From Streptomyces mirabilis (GTDB lineage: Bacteria > Actinomycetota > Actinomycetes > Streptomycetales > Streptomycetaceae): 64,000 bases of DNA. The DNA lies in NCBI RefSeq assembly GCF_039503195.1, contig NZ_JBCJKP010000001.1, forward strand, positions 7,316,001-7,380,000, in the 5' to 3' direction. Shown piece after piece: positions 31,850-42,652 of the stretch. A program made the position numbers and the translations under genes. Within the stretch, counting starts at the first letter, position 1. Each line of letters starts with the position of its first letter. The notes under the pieces were generated by a model, which was not told the DNA's origin, ran no database searches, and worked only from the letters and a program-made list of their open reading frames with translations.

Positions 31850-32341
31850 TCAGCGGCTCGGTTCCCGCGTCGCGCGGGGGCCGGGCCGTCGCGATACGAG
31901 CCGCGCGGCACCGGCGCACCCGGCGCCGGCCAGCGCGAAGCCCAGCACGCCGGGGTTCAGGTAGTCGGGGACGGCGTCGGTGACATGGCTGTCGCCGTCC
32001 CCCGTCTCGCAGACGAACCGGATCGGCAGGTAGCGCACCGTGTAGTCGACGCCGCCGGGGTCCTGCGCCCGCTCCTCCCAGCCCGGTGCACGACAGGGCC
32101 GCAGCGGTGCCGAGTCGGCGCCGTTCTCCGCCGCGTCCATGACCGCGCCGACCAGATGGACCAGGCCCCACACGTACAGGAGGGCCGTGGCGGCCCCCAT
32201 GAGGGCGGCGACGACGCGCAGCCACACCACGCGGTCGGCCTGCCGCAGGCCGATCCGGCCGAGGGTGCCGAAGCAGTACCCGACGAAGGCGAAGGCCGCG
32301 ACCAGTCCCCCGGGGACGAGTAGCAGGAGCAGGTACACCAT
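31850..32341 (-). CDS. Hypothetical membrane protein
   Basis: A 163-residue protein with three to four hydrophobic helices: LLLLLVPGGLVAAFAFVGYC, VVAALMGAATALLYVWGLVH and VLGFALAGAGCAGAARLVS. A soluble loop of about 45 residues between them contains two Cys (RPCRAPG, RFVCETG) that could form an extracytoplasmic disulfide. I do not recognise the family. It converges with the GH12 gene and follows the GH31 gene beyond a strong terminator, so it is probably not part of the xyloglucan system. Confidence 0.6.
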   Translation of the reverse strand: MVYLLLLLVPGGLVAAFAFVGYCFGTLGRIGLRQADRVVWLRVVAALMGAATALLYVWGLVHLVGAVMDAAENGADSAPLRPCRAPGWEERAQDPGGVDYTVRYLPIRFVCETGDGDSHVTDAVPDYLNPGVLGFALAGAGCAGAARLVSRRPGPRATREPSR

Positions 32342-32417
32342 CCGGTGACTTCAGCAGCCCGAGGTCGCCTCGGCTGTGATGGAGGCCACAGTTCCGGCAA
32401 CAGTGCGGTCACAGGGC

Positions 32418-32450
32418 GTGTGGGGGAGGCCGGGCCGGCCTCCCCCACAC
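32418..32450. terminator. Terminator of the GH31 gene
   Basis: A near-perfect stem: GTGTGGGGGAGGCC at the left and GGCCTCCCCCACAC at the right, with a tiny GGGCC-type loop. It begins 9 bp after the GH31 stop codon on the minus strand and separates that gene from the membrane protein gene. Confidence 0.9.
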
Positions 32451-32458
32451 GCGCGTGG

Positions 32459-34510
32459 CTACTCCGCCACCGGCAGTCGGGCCCCGTCCCGCAGGAACAG
32501 CGGGATGCGGTCCAGCGGGGCGTCGACGGTGACGGCCGCGCCACCCTCGTACGTCTCACCGGTCCACGCGTCGGTCCACCAGGCGCCCGCCGGAAGGTAC
32601 GCCGTACGCACCGTCGCACCCGCCGTGAGCACCGGCGCGACCAGGAGGTCGGAGCCGAAGAGATAGGAGTCGTCGACCGACCAGGCCGCGTGGTCCTCGG
32701 GGAACTCCAGGAACAGCGGGCGCATCACCGGCAGCCCCTCCTCGTGGGCCTCCCGCATGACGTCCAGTACATAGGGCTTCAGCCGCTCGCGCAGCCGCAG
32801 GTACTTCTCCAGGATCGCGCCGGCCTCCTCGCCGTAGGACCAGACCTCGTTGGGGCCGCCGGTCATGTCGGGGCCCAGCGGCATACCGGGGTCGCGGAAG
32901 CCGTGCAGGCGCATCAGCGGGGAGAGCGCGCCGAACTGGAACCAGCGGACCATCACCTCGCGGTACGCCCGGTCGCCGGGGTCGCCGCCGTGGAAGCCGC
33001 CGATGTCGGTGTTCCACCAGGGGATGCCGGAGAGCGCGGTGTTGAGGCCCGCGGCGATCTGGCGGCGCAGGGTCGCGAAGTCGGTGCCGATGTCGCCGGA
33101 CCACAGGGCGGCACCGTAGCGCTGACTGCCCGCCCACGCCGAGCGGTTGAGGGTGACGACCTCGGTCTCGCCGGCCGCGAGCATGCCTTCGTAGAAGGTG
33201 CGGGCGTTCTCGCGGGGGTAGAGGTTGCCGACCTCCAGACCCGGACCCGCGTGGTAGCGCAGGTTCTCCTGGAAGCCCGGCTTCAGCTCCGGCTCGCAGG
33301 CGTCCAGCCAGAAGGCCGAAATGCCGTACGGATCGAGGTAGTTGTCCTTCACGCGCGACCACAGGAAGTCACGGGCCTCGGGGTTCGTCGCGTCGTAGAA
33401 CGCCACCTGGACGGTGGAGGCGACCTCCTTGTCGGGCCAGTCGGCGTGGGCCATCGGGCCGTACTGGGTGCCGATGAAGTAGCCGCGCTGCTCCATGAGC
33501 GGGTGGTTCTCGGACAGCGGGGAGACCGACGGCCACACGGACACGACCAGCCTGACGCCGAGTTCGGCGAGTTCGCGCTGCATCGCCGCCGGGTCCGGCC
33601 ACTCGGCCGGGTCGAACTTCCAGTCGCCCAGGTGGGTCCAGTGGAAGAAGTCGCAGACGATGGCGGACAGGGACAGGCCCCGGCGCTTGTACTCCCGTGC
33701 CACGTCGAGGAGTTCGTCCTGTGTGCGGTAGCGCAGCTTGCACTGCCAGAAGCCGGCCGCCCACTCGGGCAGCATCGGCGTACGGCCGGTGGCGGCGCTG
33801 TAGCGGCGCTGGGCGTCGGCCGGGGTGCCCGCGGTGATCCAGTAGTCGAGCTGGCGGGCCGAGTCGGCGACCCAGCGGGTGCCGTTGCCCGCGAGCTCGA
33901 CCCGGCCGATCGCGGGGGAGTTCCACAGGAAGGTGTAGCCGCGGCTGGAGGTGAGCACCGGGACGGTGACCTCGGCGTTGCGCTGGATCAGGTCCAGGAC
34001 CGCGCCCTTCTGGTCGAACAGCCCGTGCTGGTGCTGGCCGAGGCCGTACAGCTTCTCGCCCTCGTACGCGGCGAAGCGCTGCTCCAGGCGGTGGTGGCCG
34101 TTGCCCGTCGGGGTGTACAGGCGCGGGCCCGGCCACCAGAAGTGGGCGCGCTCCTCGGCGAGGAGTTCCGTGCCGTCGGCCGTGCGGAGGAAGCGGAGCT
34201 GGCCCTCGGCATCGACCTCGACGGTCAGTGCGCCGACCGTCAACCGGCCCTCGCCGTCCTGGATCTCGACGGTGCTCTCGGTCACCTGCGGCTCGTCGAG
34301 GAGCGCGCCGGGGAGGCCTTCGAGGACCGGGCCGCCCAGGCGCGCGCGGACCCGGACCGCGTCAGGGCCCCAGGGCTCGATGCGGACGGTCTCCTGACGG
34401 CCGCTCCACTCCAGCGCGCCGTCCCGCTCACGGAACGTGCCGACGGTCGGGGAGGACTGCGCGAGGCTGACTGCGCCTGACTGGGTCTGGTTTTCGGCAG
34501 GCTGATTCAC
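32459..34510 (-). CDS. Family 31 alpha-xylosidase, cytoplasmic
   Basis: A 683-residue GH31 enzyme. The nucleophile is Asp403 in ISAFWLDACEPELKPG and the acid/base is probably Asp473 in LWSGDIGTDFATLRRQ. SAIVCDFFHWTHLGDWKFDP is the barrel strand typical of YicI-like alpha-xylosidases rather than alpha-glucosidases. There is no signal peptide. I place the start at GTG 34510 (MNQPAENQ), which has AGGAG 7-8 nt upstream. The longer frame to 34585 adds 25 residues coded by a repetitive stretch and is unlikely. Release of alpha-1,6-xylose from imported oligosaccharides fits the neighbouring GH74, GH12, GH42, GH95 and GH3 genes. No palindromic operator is seen directly upstream. Confidence 0.9.
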   Translation of the reverse strand: MNQPAENQTQSGAVSLAQSSPTVGTFRERDGALEWSGRQETVRIEPWGPDAVRVRARLGGPVLEGLPGALLDEPQVTESTVEIQDGEGRLTVGALTVEVDAEGQLRFLRTADGTELLAEERAHFWWPGPRLYTPTGNGHHRLEQRFAAYEGEKLYGLGQHQHGLFDQKGAVLDLIQRNAEVTVPVLTSSRGYTFLWNSPAIGRVELAGNGTRWVADSARQLDYWITAGTPADAQRRYSAATGRTPMLPEWAAGFWQCKLRYRTQDELLDVAREYKRRGLSLSAIVCDFFHWTHLGDWKFDPAEWPDPAAMQRELAELGVRLVVSVWPSVSPLSENHPLMEQRGYFIGTQYGPMAHADWPDKEVASTVQVAFYDATNPEARDFLWSRVKDNYLDPYGISAFWLDACEPELKPGFQENLRYHAGPGLEVGNLYPRENARTFYEGMLAAGETEVVTLNRSAWAGSQRYGAALWSGDIGTDFATLRRQIAAGLNTALSGIPWWNTDIGGFHGGDPGDRAYREVMVRWFQFGALSPLMRLHGFRDPGMPLGPDMTGGPNEVWSYGEEAGAILEKYLRLRERLKPYVLDVMREAHEEGLPVMRPLFLEFPEDHAAWSVDDSYLFGSDLLVAPVLTAGATVRTAYLPAGAWWTDAWTGETYEGGAAVTVDAPLDRIPLFLRDGARLPVAE

Positions 34511-34525
34511 GGGGGCGCTCCTGAA

Positions 34526-34565
34526 GGAATGCAGACATGAGGAATGCAGGCATGCAGACATGGGG
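34526..34565. repeat. Short direct repeats in the GH31 leader
   Basis: GGAATGCAGACATG is followed by GGAATGCAGGCATGCAGACATGG-like partial copies. The repeats lie upstream of the chosen GH31 start and explain the odd N-terminal extension in the longer frame. Confidence 0.6.
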
Positions 34566-34611
34566 GTGCCCGGCGAGGAGGGCACGACGCTGGGGCCGGG
34601 GGGCTGAGGCT

Positions 34612-34650
34612 GGTGCGGTGCGGTGCGGTGCGGTGTGATGCGGTGCGGTG
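34612..34650. repeat. Tandem pentanucleotide repeat
   Basis: About eight units of GGTGC, four perfect then with single changes (GGTGT, GATGC), between the lacI-type and GH31 genes. A slippage-prone array in the leader of the GH31 gene could vary in length between strains; no effect is shown. Confidence 0.8.
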
Positions 34651-34686
34651 AAGGCCGGGCGGGGGAATGGTGCGGCCGGGCTCCGG

Positions 34687-35700
34687 TCAGGCGGCGGTCG
34701 GCGCCGGGCCCGTGCTCGCCCGTACCGTCAACTCGGGTGCGATGAGCACGACTTCGTCCTTGCCGTGCCCTTCCAACTTGGCGATCAGATGCTCCACGGC
34801 GAGTCGGCCCATCTCCTGCGCCGGGATGGCGACCGAGGTCAGCCGCACCGAGGCCTGTGTCGCGACCTGGTCCGGGCAGATCGCGATCACCGACACGTCC
34901 TCGGGGACGGCCCGGCCCTGCTGACGCAACAGCGCGAGAAGCGGCTCGACCGCGGACTCGTTCTGCACGACGAAGCCCGTGGTGCCGGGGCGCTCGTCGA
35001 GGATGCGGGCGAGAGTCAGGGCCATCGCGTCGTACCCGCCCTCGCAGGGGCGGTGCAGCACGCGCAGGCCCAACTCCCGTGAACGGGACCGGAGCCCGTC
35101 GAGGGTGCGCTCGGCGAAGCCGGTGTGCCGCTCGTAGACCGCGGGGGCCTCGCCGATGACAGCGATGTCACGGTGGCCCAGCAGCGCGAGGTGCTCGGCG
35201 CACAGCGCGCCCGTGGCGCCGAAGTCGAGATCGACGCAGGTCAGGCCGGAGGTGTCGGCGGGCAGGCCGATCAGTACGGAGGGCTGGTCCGTCTGGCGCA
35301 GCAGCGGGAGCCGTTCGTCGTCGAGCTCCACGTCCATCAGGATCATCGCGTCGGCGAGCCCGCTGCCGGTGACGCGGCGCACGGCGTCGGGACCCTCCTC
35401 GCCGGTGAGCAGGAGCACGTCGTAGCCGTGCGTGCGGGCGTGGGTCGCCACCGCGATGGCGATCTCCATCATCACGGGTACGTACATGTCGGTACGGAGC
35501 GGAACCATCAGCGCGATGATGTTGGACCGGCTGCTCGCCAGGGCCCGGGCGCCCGCGTTCGGGTGGTATCCGAGCTCCTGGATGCTCCGCTCGACCCGCT
35601 GCCGGGTGCCCGCGGAGATGGACCGCTTGCCGCTGAGGACATAGCTCACCGTGCTCGCCGAGACTCCGGCGTGCTGGGCGACCTCGGCGAGGGTGACCAT
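34687..35700 (-). CDS. LacI-family transcriptional regulator of the xyloglucan locus
   Basis: A 337-residue LacI/GalR-type repressor. The N-terminal helix-turn-helix and hinge helix are clear: MVTLAEVAQHAGVSASTVSY, then VLSGKRSISAGTRQRVERSI and LGYHPNAGARALASSRS. A periplasmic-binding-protein-like sensor fills residues 60-330. ATG at 35700 with GGAGAG just upstream. Two copies of the GAAGCGCTTCGA palindrome lie upstream of its own gene, so it is probably autoregulated. It would control the GH3 and transporter promoters through the same element. The inducer is likely a xyloglucan- or cello-oligosaccharide; that is not visible in the sequence. Confidence 0.9.
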   Translation of the reverse strand: MVTLAEVAQHAGVSASTVSYVLSGKRSISAGTRQRVERSIQELGYHPNAGARALASSRSNIIALMVPLRTDMYVPVMMEIAIAVATHARTHGYDVLLLTGEEGPDAVRRVTGSGLADAMILMDVELDDERLPLLRQTDQPSVLIGLPADTSGLTCVDLDFGATGALCAEHLALLGHRDIAVIGEAPAVYERHTGFAERTLDGLRSRSRELGLRVLHRPCEGGYDAMALTLARILDERPGTTGFVVQNESAVEPLLALLRQQGRAVPEDVSVIAICPDQVATQASVRLTSVAIPAQEMGRLAVEHLIAKLEGHGKDEVVLIAPELTVRASTGPAPTAA

Positions 35701-35720
35701 CCAGCTCTCCAAGCATTGTG

Positions 35721-35733
35721 TGAAGCGCTTCGA
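35721..35733. promoter_or_regulatory. LacI-type operator, copy 3 (one arm imperfect)
   Basis: TGAAGCGCTTCGA differs from the consensus by one base in the left arm. It lies 20 bp before the lacI-type start codon, where it would block its own transcription. Confidence 0.75.
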
Positions 35734-35806
35734 CAGTGCGCAGTGCGGATAAGGGCGTGTGAGGGTGGCTCGACAGTAGCTCGACGGGTGGTGGGTGTCC
35801 ATAGGT

Positions 35807-35824
35807 TGTCGAAGCGCTTCGACA
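35807..35824. promoter_or_regulatory. LacI-type operator, copy 4 (extended palindrome)
   Basis: TGTCGAAGCGCTTCGACA is a perfect 18-bp palindrome containing the 14-bp core. It is about 107 bp upstream of the lacI-type start and 147 bp before the GH12 remnant on the other strand, so it once may have served both. Confidence 0.85.
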
Positions 35825-35970
35825 GGATTCTTGCGGTGCGCGTCGGGAGTCGTTGTCGTGCCGCGCGACGGCATGTTCGCGGTGCCGTGCTCGGGCGTGT
35901 TTCCAGTGTCGTGTGCCGGTGCGTTTCCCGCGCCGGACTTCGCCGTGCGGCGGCAACCTTTTGAGGGCCG

Positions 35971-36466
35971 GTGGTCACAGAGACGGCGTACGTCAACAAC
36001 AACCTCTGGGGGCAGGACGACGGCACGGGCACCCAGTGTGTCTGGGACACCTCGCGCTCCGGCGACACCATCGGCTGGGGCACGAACTACACCTGGACCA
36101 GCAAGGCCGGCAAGGAGAACAGCGTCAAGTCGTACGCCAGCACCGTGCTCGGCTGGCACTGGGGCTGGAAGACCGACAGGGCGGCCACCGAACTGCGGGC
36201 ACCCCGGCACCAGGTACGGCAGTGTGAGCCTCGACGGCGTCATGTGGGACATCTACCAGGGCGACATCGGCTGGAAGGTGTACTCCTTCGTCCGCCGGGC
36301 CAACACCACCAAGGCCTCCCTCGACCTCGACGACTTCACCCAGGCCCTGGTCCGCCGCAAGCTGCTCGGCAACGACAAGTACCTCTCCGGCATCGAGTCG
36401 GGCAGCGAGGTCTTCCGGGGTTCGGGACGGCTGGACACCAAGGCGTACTCCGTCGACATCGGCTGA
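35971..36466 (+). pseudogene. Decayed second family 12 glycoside hydrolase
   Basis: The first part (AYVNNNLWGQDDGTGTQCVW to VLGWHWGWKTDR, to about 36180) is a GH12 N-terminal half in one frame. The last part (GTRYGSVSLDGVMWDIYQG to LDTKAYSVDIG) is a GH12 C-terminal half in another frame. The region between, which normally carries the nucleophile Glu, is missing; about 50-60 residues are lost. No signal peptide remains. The Glu in YLSGIESGSEVFRG survives. It cannot make an active enzyme and is a relic of a second GH12 in the locus. Positions of the break are approximate. Confidence 0.8.
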
Positions 36467-36473
36467 GATCCGT

Positions 36474-36503
36474 CGGCATCGGCCGGCATCGGCCGGCATC
36501 GGC
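36474..36503. repeat. Three tandem copies of a 10-bp unit
   Basis: CGGCATCGGC is repeated three times without change, 8 bp after the GH12 remnant stop. The same CATCGGC string ends the pseudogene, so the array may have grown from it by slippage. Confidence 0.8.
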
Positions 36504-36640
36504 TCAAACCCATGGGGTACGCGTTCACGCGAATGCGCGCGAGGACTGGTGGGGTCACCCGTATTCGGGTAAATACGATCGAGTAGCACCGATCGGTAAC
36601 GAAGGTCCCCAAGATCCCTATGCGCGGCGAGGTGAGCCTC

Positions 36641-38572
36641 ATGTCCGCAACACCCCACCAGCCCACCGTCACTGAACGTGAGGCACGACAGGTCGCGGAG
36701 GCGGCCCGCGAACAGGACTGGCGCAAGCCCAGCTTCGCCAAGGAACTGTTCCTCGGCCGCTTCCGCCTCGACCTGATCCACCCGCACCCCATGCCCGCCG
36801 AGGACGACGTACAGCGCGGCGAGGAGTTCCTCGCCAAGCTGCGCGACTTCTGCGAGACGAAGATCGACTCGGCCCGGATCGAGCGCGAGGCACAGATCCC
36901 CGACGAGGTCATCGACGGCCTCAAGGACATCGGCGCCCTCGGCATGAAGATCGACACCAAGTACGGAGGCCTCGGCCTCACCCAGGTGTACTACAACAAG
37001 GCGCTCGCCCTCGTCGGCTCCGCGAACCCGGCGATCGGCGCCCTGCTGTCCGCGCACCAGTCGATCGGCGTACCGCAGCCGCTGAAGCTCTTCGGCACCC
37101 AGGAGCAGAAGGACGTCTTCCTGCCGCGCTGCGCCCGCACCGACATCTCGGCCTTCCTCCTCACCGAGCCGGACGTGGGTTCCGACCCGGCGCGGCTCGC
37201 CACGACCGCCGTCCCGGACGGCGACGACTACGTCCTCGACGGGGTGAAGCTCTGGACGACCAACGGAGTCGTCGCCGATCTGCTCGTCGTCATGGCGCGC
37301 GTCCCGAAGTCCGAGGGCCACAAGGGCGGCATCACGGCGTTCGTGGTGGAGGCCGGCTCCGAGGGCATCACCGTCGAGAACCGCAACGCCTTCATGGGGC
37401 TGCGCGGCCTGGAGAACGGCGTCACACGCTTCCACCAGGTCCGGGTCCCCGCGGCGAACCGGATCGGTCCGGAGGGCGCGGGCCTGAAGATCGCCCTCAC
37501 CACCCTCAACACCGGCCGCCTCTCGCTGCCCGCCATGTGCGTCGGCGCGGGCAAGTGGTGTCTGAAGATCGCCCGCGAATGGTCGGCGGCCCGCGAGCAG
37601 TGGGGCAAGCCGGTCGCCCTGCACGAGGCCGTCGGCGCGAAGATCTCCTTCATCGCGGCGACGACGTTCGCGCTGGAGGCCGTCGTCGACCTGTCGTCGC
37701 AGATGGCCGACGAGAACCGCAACGACATCCGCATCGAGGCCGCCCTCGCCAAGCTGTACGGCTCCGAGATGGCCTGCCTGATGGCCGACGAACTCGTCCA
37801 GATCCGCGGTGGCCGCGGCTTCGAGACCGCCGCGTCGCTCGCCGCCCGCGGCGAGCGGGCGGTGCCCGCCGAGCAGATCCTGCGCGACCTGCGGATCAAC
37901 CGCATCTTCGAGGGCTCGACGGAGATCATGCACCTGCTGATCGCCCGTGAGGCCGTGGACGCCCACCTCTCCGTGGCCGGTGACCTCATCGACCCCGACA
38001 AGTCCCTCTCGGACAAGGCGAAGGCAGGCGCGAACGCGGGTGTCTTCTACGCGAAGTGGCTGCCGAAACTGGTCGCGGGCCCGGGGCAGCTCCCGCGCTC
38101 GTACGGCGAGTTCAACCGGCACGTGGATCTCTCCCCGCACCTGCGCTACGTCGAGCGCAACGCCCGCAAGCTCGCCCGCTCCACCTTCTACGCCATGTCC
38201 CGCTGGCAGGGCCGGATGGAGACCAAGCAGGGCTTCCTGGGCCGGATCGTGGACATCGGCGCCGAGCTCTTCGCGATGAGCGCGGCCTGTGTGCGCGCCG
38301 AACACCTGCGTCTCACCGGGCAGCACGGCCGCGAGGCCTACCAGCTCGCCGACGCCTTCTGCCGCCAGTCCCGCATCCGCGTCGACGAACTCTTCGGCCG
38401 CCTGTGGAGCAACACCGACGACCTCGACCGCAAGGTCGTCAAGGGCGTACTGGCGGGCACGTACGAGTGGCTGGAGCAGGGCGTGATCGACCCGTCCGGG
38501 GATGGCCCCTGGATCGCCGACGCGACGCCCGGCCCGAGCCGGAAGGAAAACGTCCACCGCCCCATTCGCTGA
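36641..38572 (+). CDS. Acyl-CoA dehydrogenase family protein
   Basis: A 643-residue flavoprotein, longer than the usual 380 residues. The standard core is visible: KYGGLGLTQVYYNKALALVG, FLLTEPDVGSDPARLATTAV (flavin-contact motif), KLWTTNGVVADLLVV and RGGRGFETAASLAARGERAV. An extra C-terminal helical domain of about 200 residues follows, as in long FadE-like enzymes. The ATG at 36641 has GAGGTGA upstream; an in-frame ATG at 36620 lacks one. It probably oxidises a fatty acyl-CoA; chain length is unknown. A palindrome ACCCG-N4-CGGGT at 36557-36570 lies in its promoter region. Confidence 0.85.
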   Translation: MSATPHQPTVTEREARQVAEAAREQDWRKPSFAKELFLGRFRLDLIHPHPMPAEDDVQRGEEFLAKLRDFCETKIDSARIEREAQIPDEVIDGLKDIGALGMKIDTKYGGLGLTQVYYNKALALVGSANPAIGALLSAHQSIGVPQPLKLFGTQEQKDVFLPRCARTDISAFLLTEPDVGSDPARLATTAVPDGDDYVLDGVKLWTTNGVVADLLVVMARVPKSEGHKGGITAFVVEAGSEGITVENRNAFMGLRGLENGVTRFHQVRVPAANRIGPEGAGLKIALTTLNTGRLSLPAMCVGAGKWCLKIAREWSAAREQWGKPVALHEAVGAKISFIAATTFALEAVVDLSSQMADENRNDIRIEAALAKLYGSEMACLMADELVQIRGGRGFETAASLAARGERAVPAEQILRDLRINRIFEGSTEIMHLLIAREAVDAHLSVAGDLIDPDKSLSDKAKAGANAGVFYAKWLPKLVAGPGQLPRSYGEFNRHVDLSPHLRYVERNARKLARSTFYAMSRWQGRMETKQGFLGRIVDIGAELFAMSAACVRAEHLRLTGQHGREAYQLADAFCRQSRIRVDELFGRLWSNTDDLDRKVVKGVLAGTYEWLEQGVIDPSGDGPWIADATPGPSRKENVHRPIR

Positions 38573-38591
38573 CCTTTTCCCCAGGAATTCA

Positions 38592-38675
38592 CTGCCGTCC
38601 CGGTTCGCCATTCCGCCGCTTGCCGCACCGAATATGTGCGTCAACAATGAGGAGAATGGCGAACGGGGACGGCAG
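38592..38675 (+). promoter_or_regulatory. Long inverted repeat directly before a start codon
   Basis: Arms at 38592-38613 and 38654-38675 are 22 nt each and complementary at 21 positions (left begins CTGCCGTCCC, right ends GGGGACGGCAG). The loop is 40 nt. The right arm ends on the base before the ATG at 38676 and covers the only ribosome-binding-like stretch. It may end the acyl-CoA dehydrogenase transcript, control translation of the next gene, or both. Confidence 0.65.
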
Positions 38676-39161
38676 ATGCGCCAAGGAATCGGGGAAGAAC
38701 ACGGTCAAGGCCTTTCCGTGCAGTTGACGCGCGCCCGCGCCGAGGCCCGGCTCCAGCTCGACGAACCGGATCTCGTACGGGCTCTGCGGACCGTCCGCAA
38801 AGAGGTGCGGCCGCTGGCGCAGAAGCTGCGCGAAGTCGCGCCCGAGACCTTCGAGGCGCACCGCGACGCCCTCGCGGTTCTCCTCAACGACTGCGCGCTC
38901 GCCCTGGTCGACACGGAGCCGCGCCCTCCGGTGCCCTCCTTCGACGCCGTACGGATCCGGCGCATCGACCTCCGTGACGTCGACGGTCTGCTGGACGCCG
39001 GACGGCCGGGGGAACGGCCCGTCATCCAACAACTCTTCAAGAGCGCGCTCGATGTGGTCGACGATCCCGTCCTGCGCGAGGTGATCAAAGCGAATCAGCA
39101 GGGCGTCCACATTCTGCAACGAGCCAACCACTGGATTCGGCTGCTCGCGGAGGCCGTCTAG
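38676..39161 (+). CDS. Hypothetical protein encoded upstream of a secA paralogue
   Basis: A 161-residue, probably all-helical soluble protein with no signal peptide or membrane helix. Sections such as [20 protein letters not shown] and [20 protein letters not shown] are amphipathic. I do not recognise the family. The ATG at 38676 is preferred over an in-frame ATG at 38634 in the loop of the inverted repeat. It is separated from the secA-like gene by only 16 bp, so the two are likely co-transcribed. A link to SecA function is only a guess from position. Confidence 0.6.
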   Translation: MRQGIGEEHGQGLSVQLTRARAEARLQLDEPDLVRALRTVRKEVRPLAQKLREVAPETFEAHRDALAVLLNDCALALVDTEPRPPVPSFDAVRIRRIDLRDVDGLLDAGRPGERPVIQQLFKSALDVVDDPVLREVIKANQQGVHILQRANHWIRLLAEAV

Positions 39162-39177
39162 TTCTGGGGGAATTCCT

Positions 39178-41949
<2,772 letters not shown>

Positions 41950-41978
41950 GGGCGCGGGGGCCGGCGCGGAGGCAGGGG

Positions 41979-42431
41979 CTAGCAGTACTTGTCGCTGGGG
42001 TCCCGCGTCGTCCACGAGCACGCGTCGACCTTGCCGCCGTTCGCCTTGGTGAGCGTGGCGGTGTCGCTGGTGTTGTTCCAGACGTACGCGCGGCGATTCT
42101 GGTACGTGTCCCCCGCGGTGTCCCTGCCGCTGCCCGTGTGCACCTTCATGGTCTTGTGCGCCGCGATCTTCACGTTCGGGAAGGTGTACCTGTGGTTCGA
42201 GACGTCCTTCAGGATCCAGCCCTTGAGCGAGATCGCTGTCGAACTGGTGTTCTTTATCTGTACCCACTCGGCGTTGAGGCTCGCGTTGGAGCGGTTGTCC
42301 GAACCGGGGCTGTCGAACCAGACGTGGTAGATGGTCACACCGCCGGCCGCCTGTGCCGGAGTGCCGAGAAGGAACGTGCCCGTCAGTGCCACGGCGCCCG
42401 CGAGCGCGGGCAGGGCAGCGCGTATCCGCAT
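41979..42431 (-). CDS. Secreted lamin-tail-domain protein
   Basis: A 150-residue exported protein. The signal peptide runs MRIRAALPALAGAVALTGTF with a cut after AQA. The mature part is a lamin-tail (LTD) beta-sandwich: NAEWVQIKNTSSTAISLKGW, then DVSNHRYTFPNVKIAAHKT and a late AYVWNNTSDTATLTKANGG. The two Cys near the end (DACSW and the last residue) may pair. LTD proteins of this size in streptomycetes have no known function. The gene converges with the secA-like gene, 29 bp between stops. Confidence 0.8.
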   Translation of the reverse strand: MRIRAALPALAGAVALTGTFLLGTPAQAAGGVTIYHVWFDSPGSDNRSNASLNAEWVQIKNTSSTAISLKGWILKDVSNHRYTFPNVKIAAHKTMKVHTGSGRDTAGDTYQNRRAYVWNNTSDTATLTKANGGKVDACSWTTRDPSDKYC

Positions 42432-42478
42432 GAGAACCCCCCCAGGGTGTCGCCCCCCGGCCGGTCGTCCACCGGCCA

Positions 42479-42560
42479 GTGAGAGTGACGACGTGCATGA
42501 AGTGCTATCACGTGATCTTCACGTTGGTTTCACAAAGGGTGATTTCACTTCCTCCGGTAC
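42479..42560. promoter_or_regulatory. A+T-richer control region with TCACGTGA and spaced TTCAC repeats
   Basis: Between the LTD gene and dxr, TATCACGTGATCTTCACG contains the palindrome TCACGTGA (42508-42515). TTCAC occurs at 42518, 42529 and 42544. The drop in G+C marks it as a promoter or operator zone, probably for the LTD gene. The regulator is unknown. Confidence 0.4.
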
Positions 42561-42652
42561 GTCGAGGTGCTAATGGGGCCAGAAGAGAGGAGAAGGGAGG
42601 AGAAGTGGGGAGCCCTGTCCTGCGCGGGTCGCGCAGCGGCCACAATGGGGGG

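Noticed and set aside
34511..34585. Longer N-terminus for the GH31 protein
   Set aside because: The extra 25 residues are coded by direct repeats and lack a ribosome site, while GTG 34510 has AGGAG at good distance.
38504..38675. Longer version of the small gene before the secA-like gene
   Set aside because: The upstream frame crosses the acyl-CoA dehydrogenase end and the inverted repeat; the residues look non-coding.
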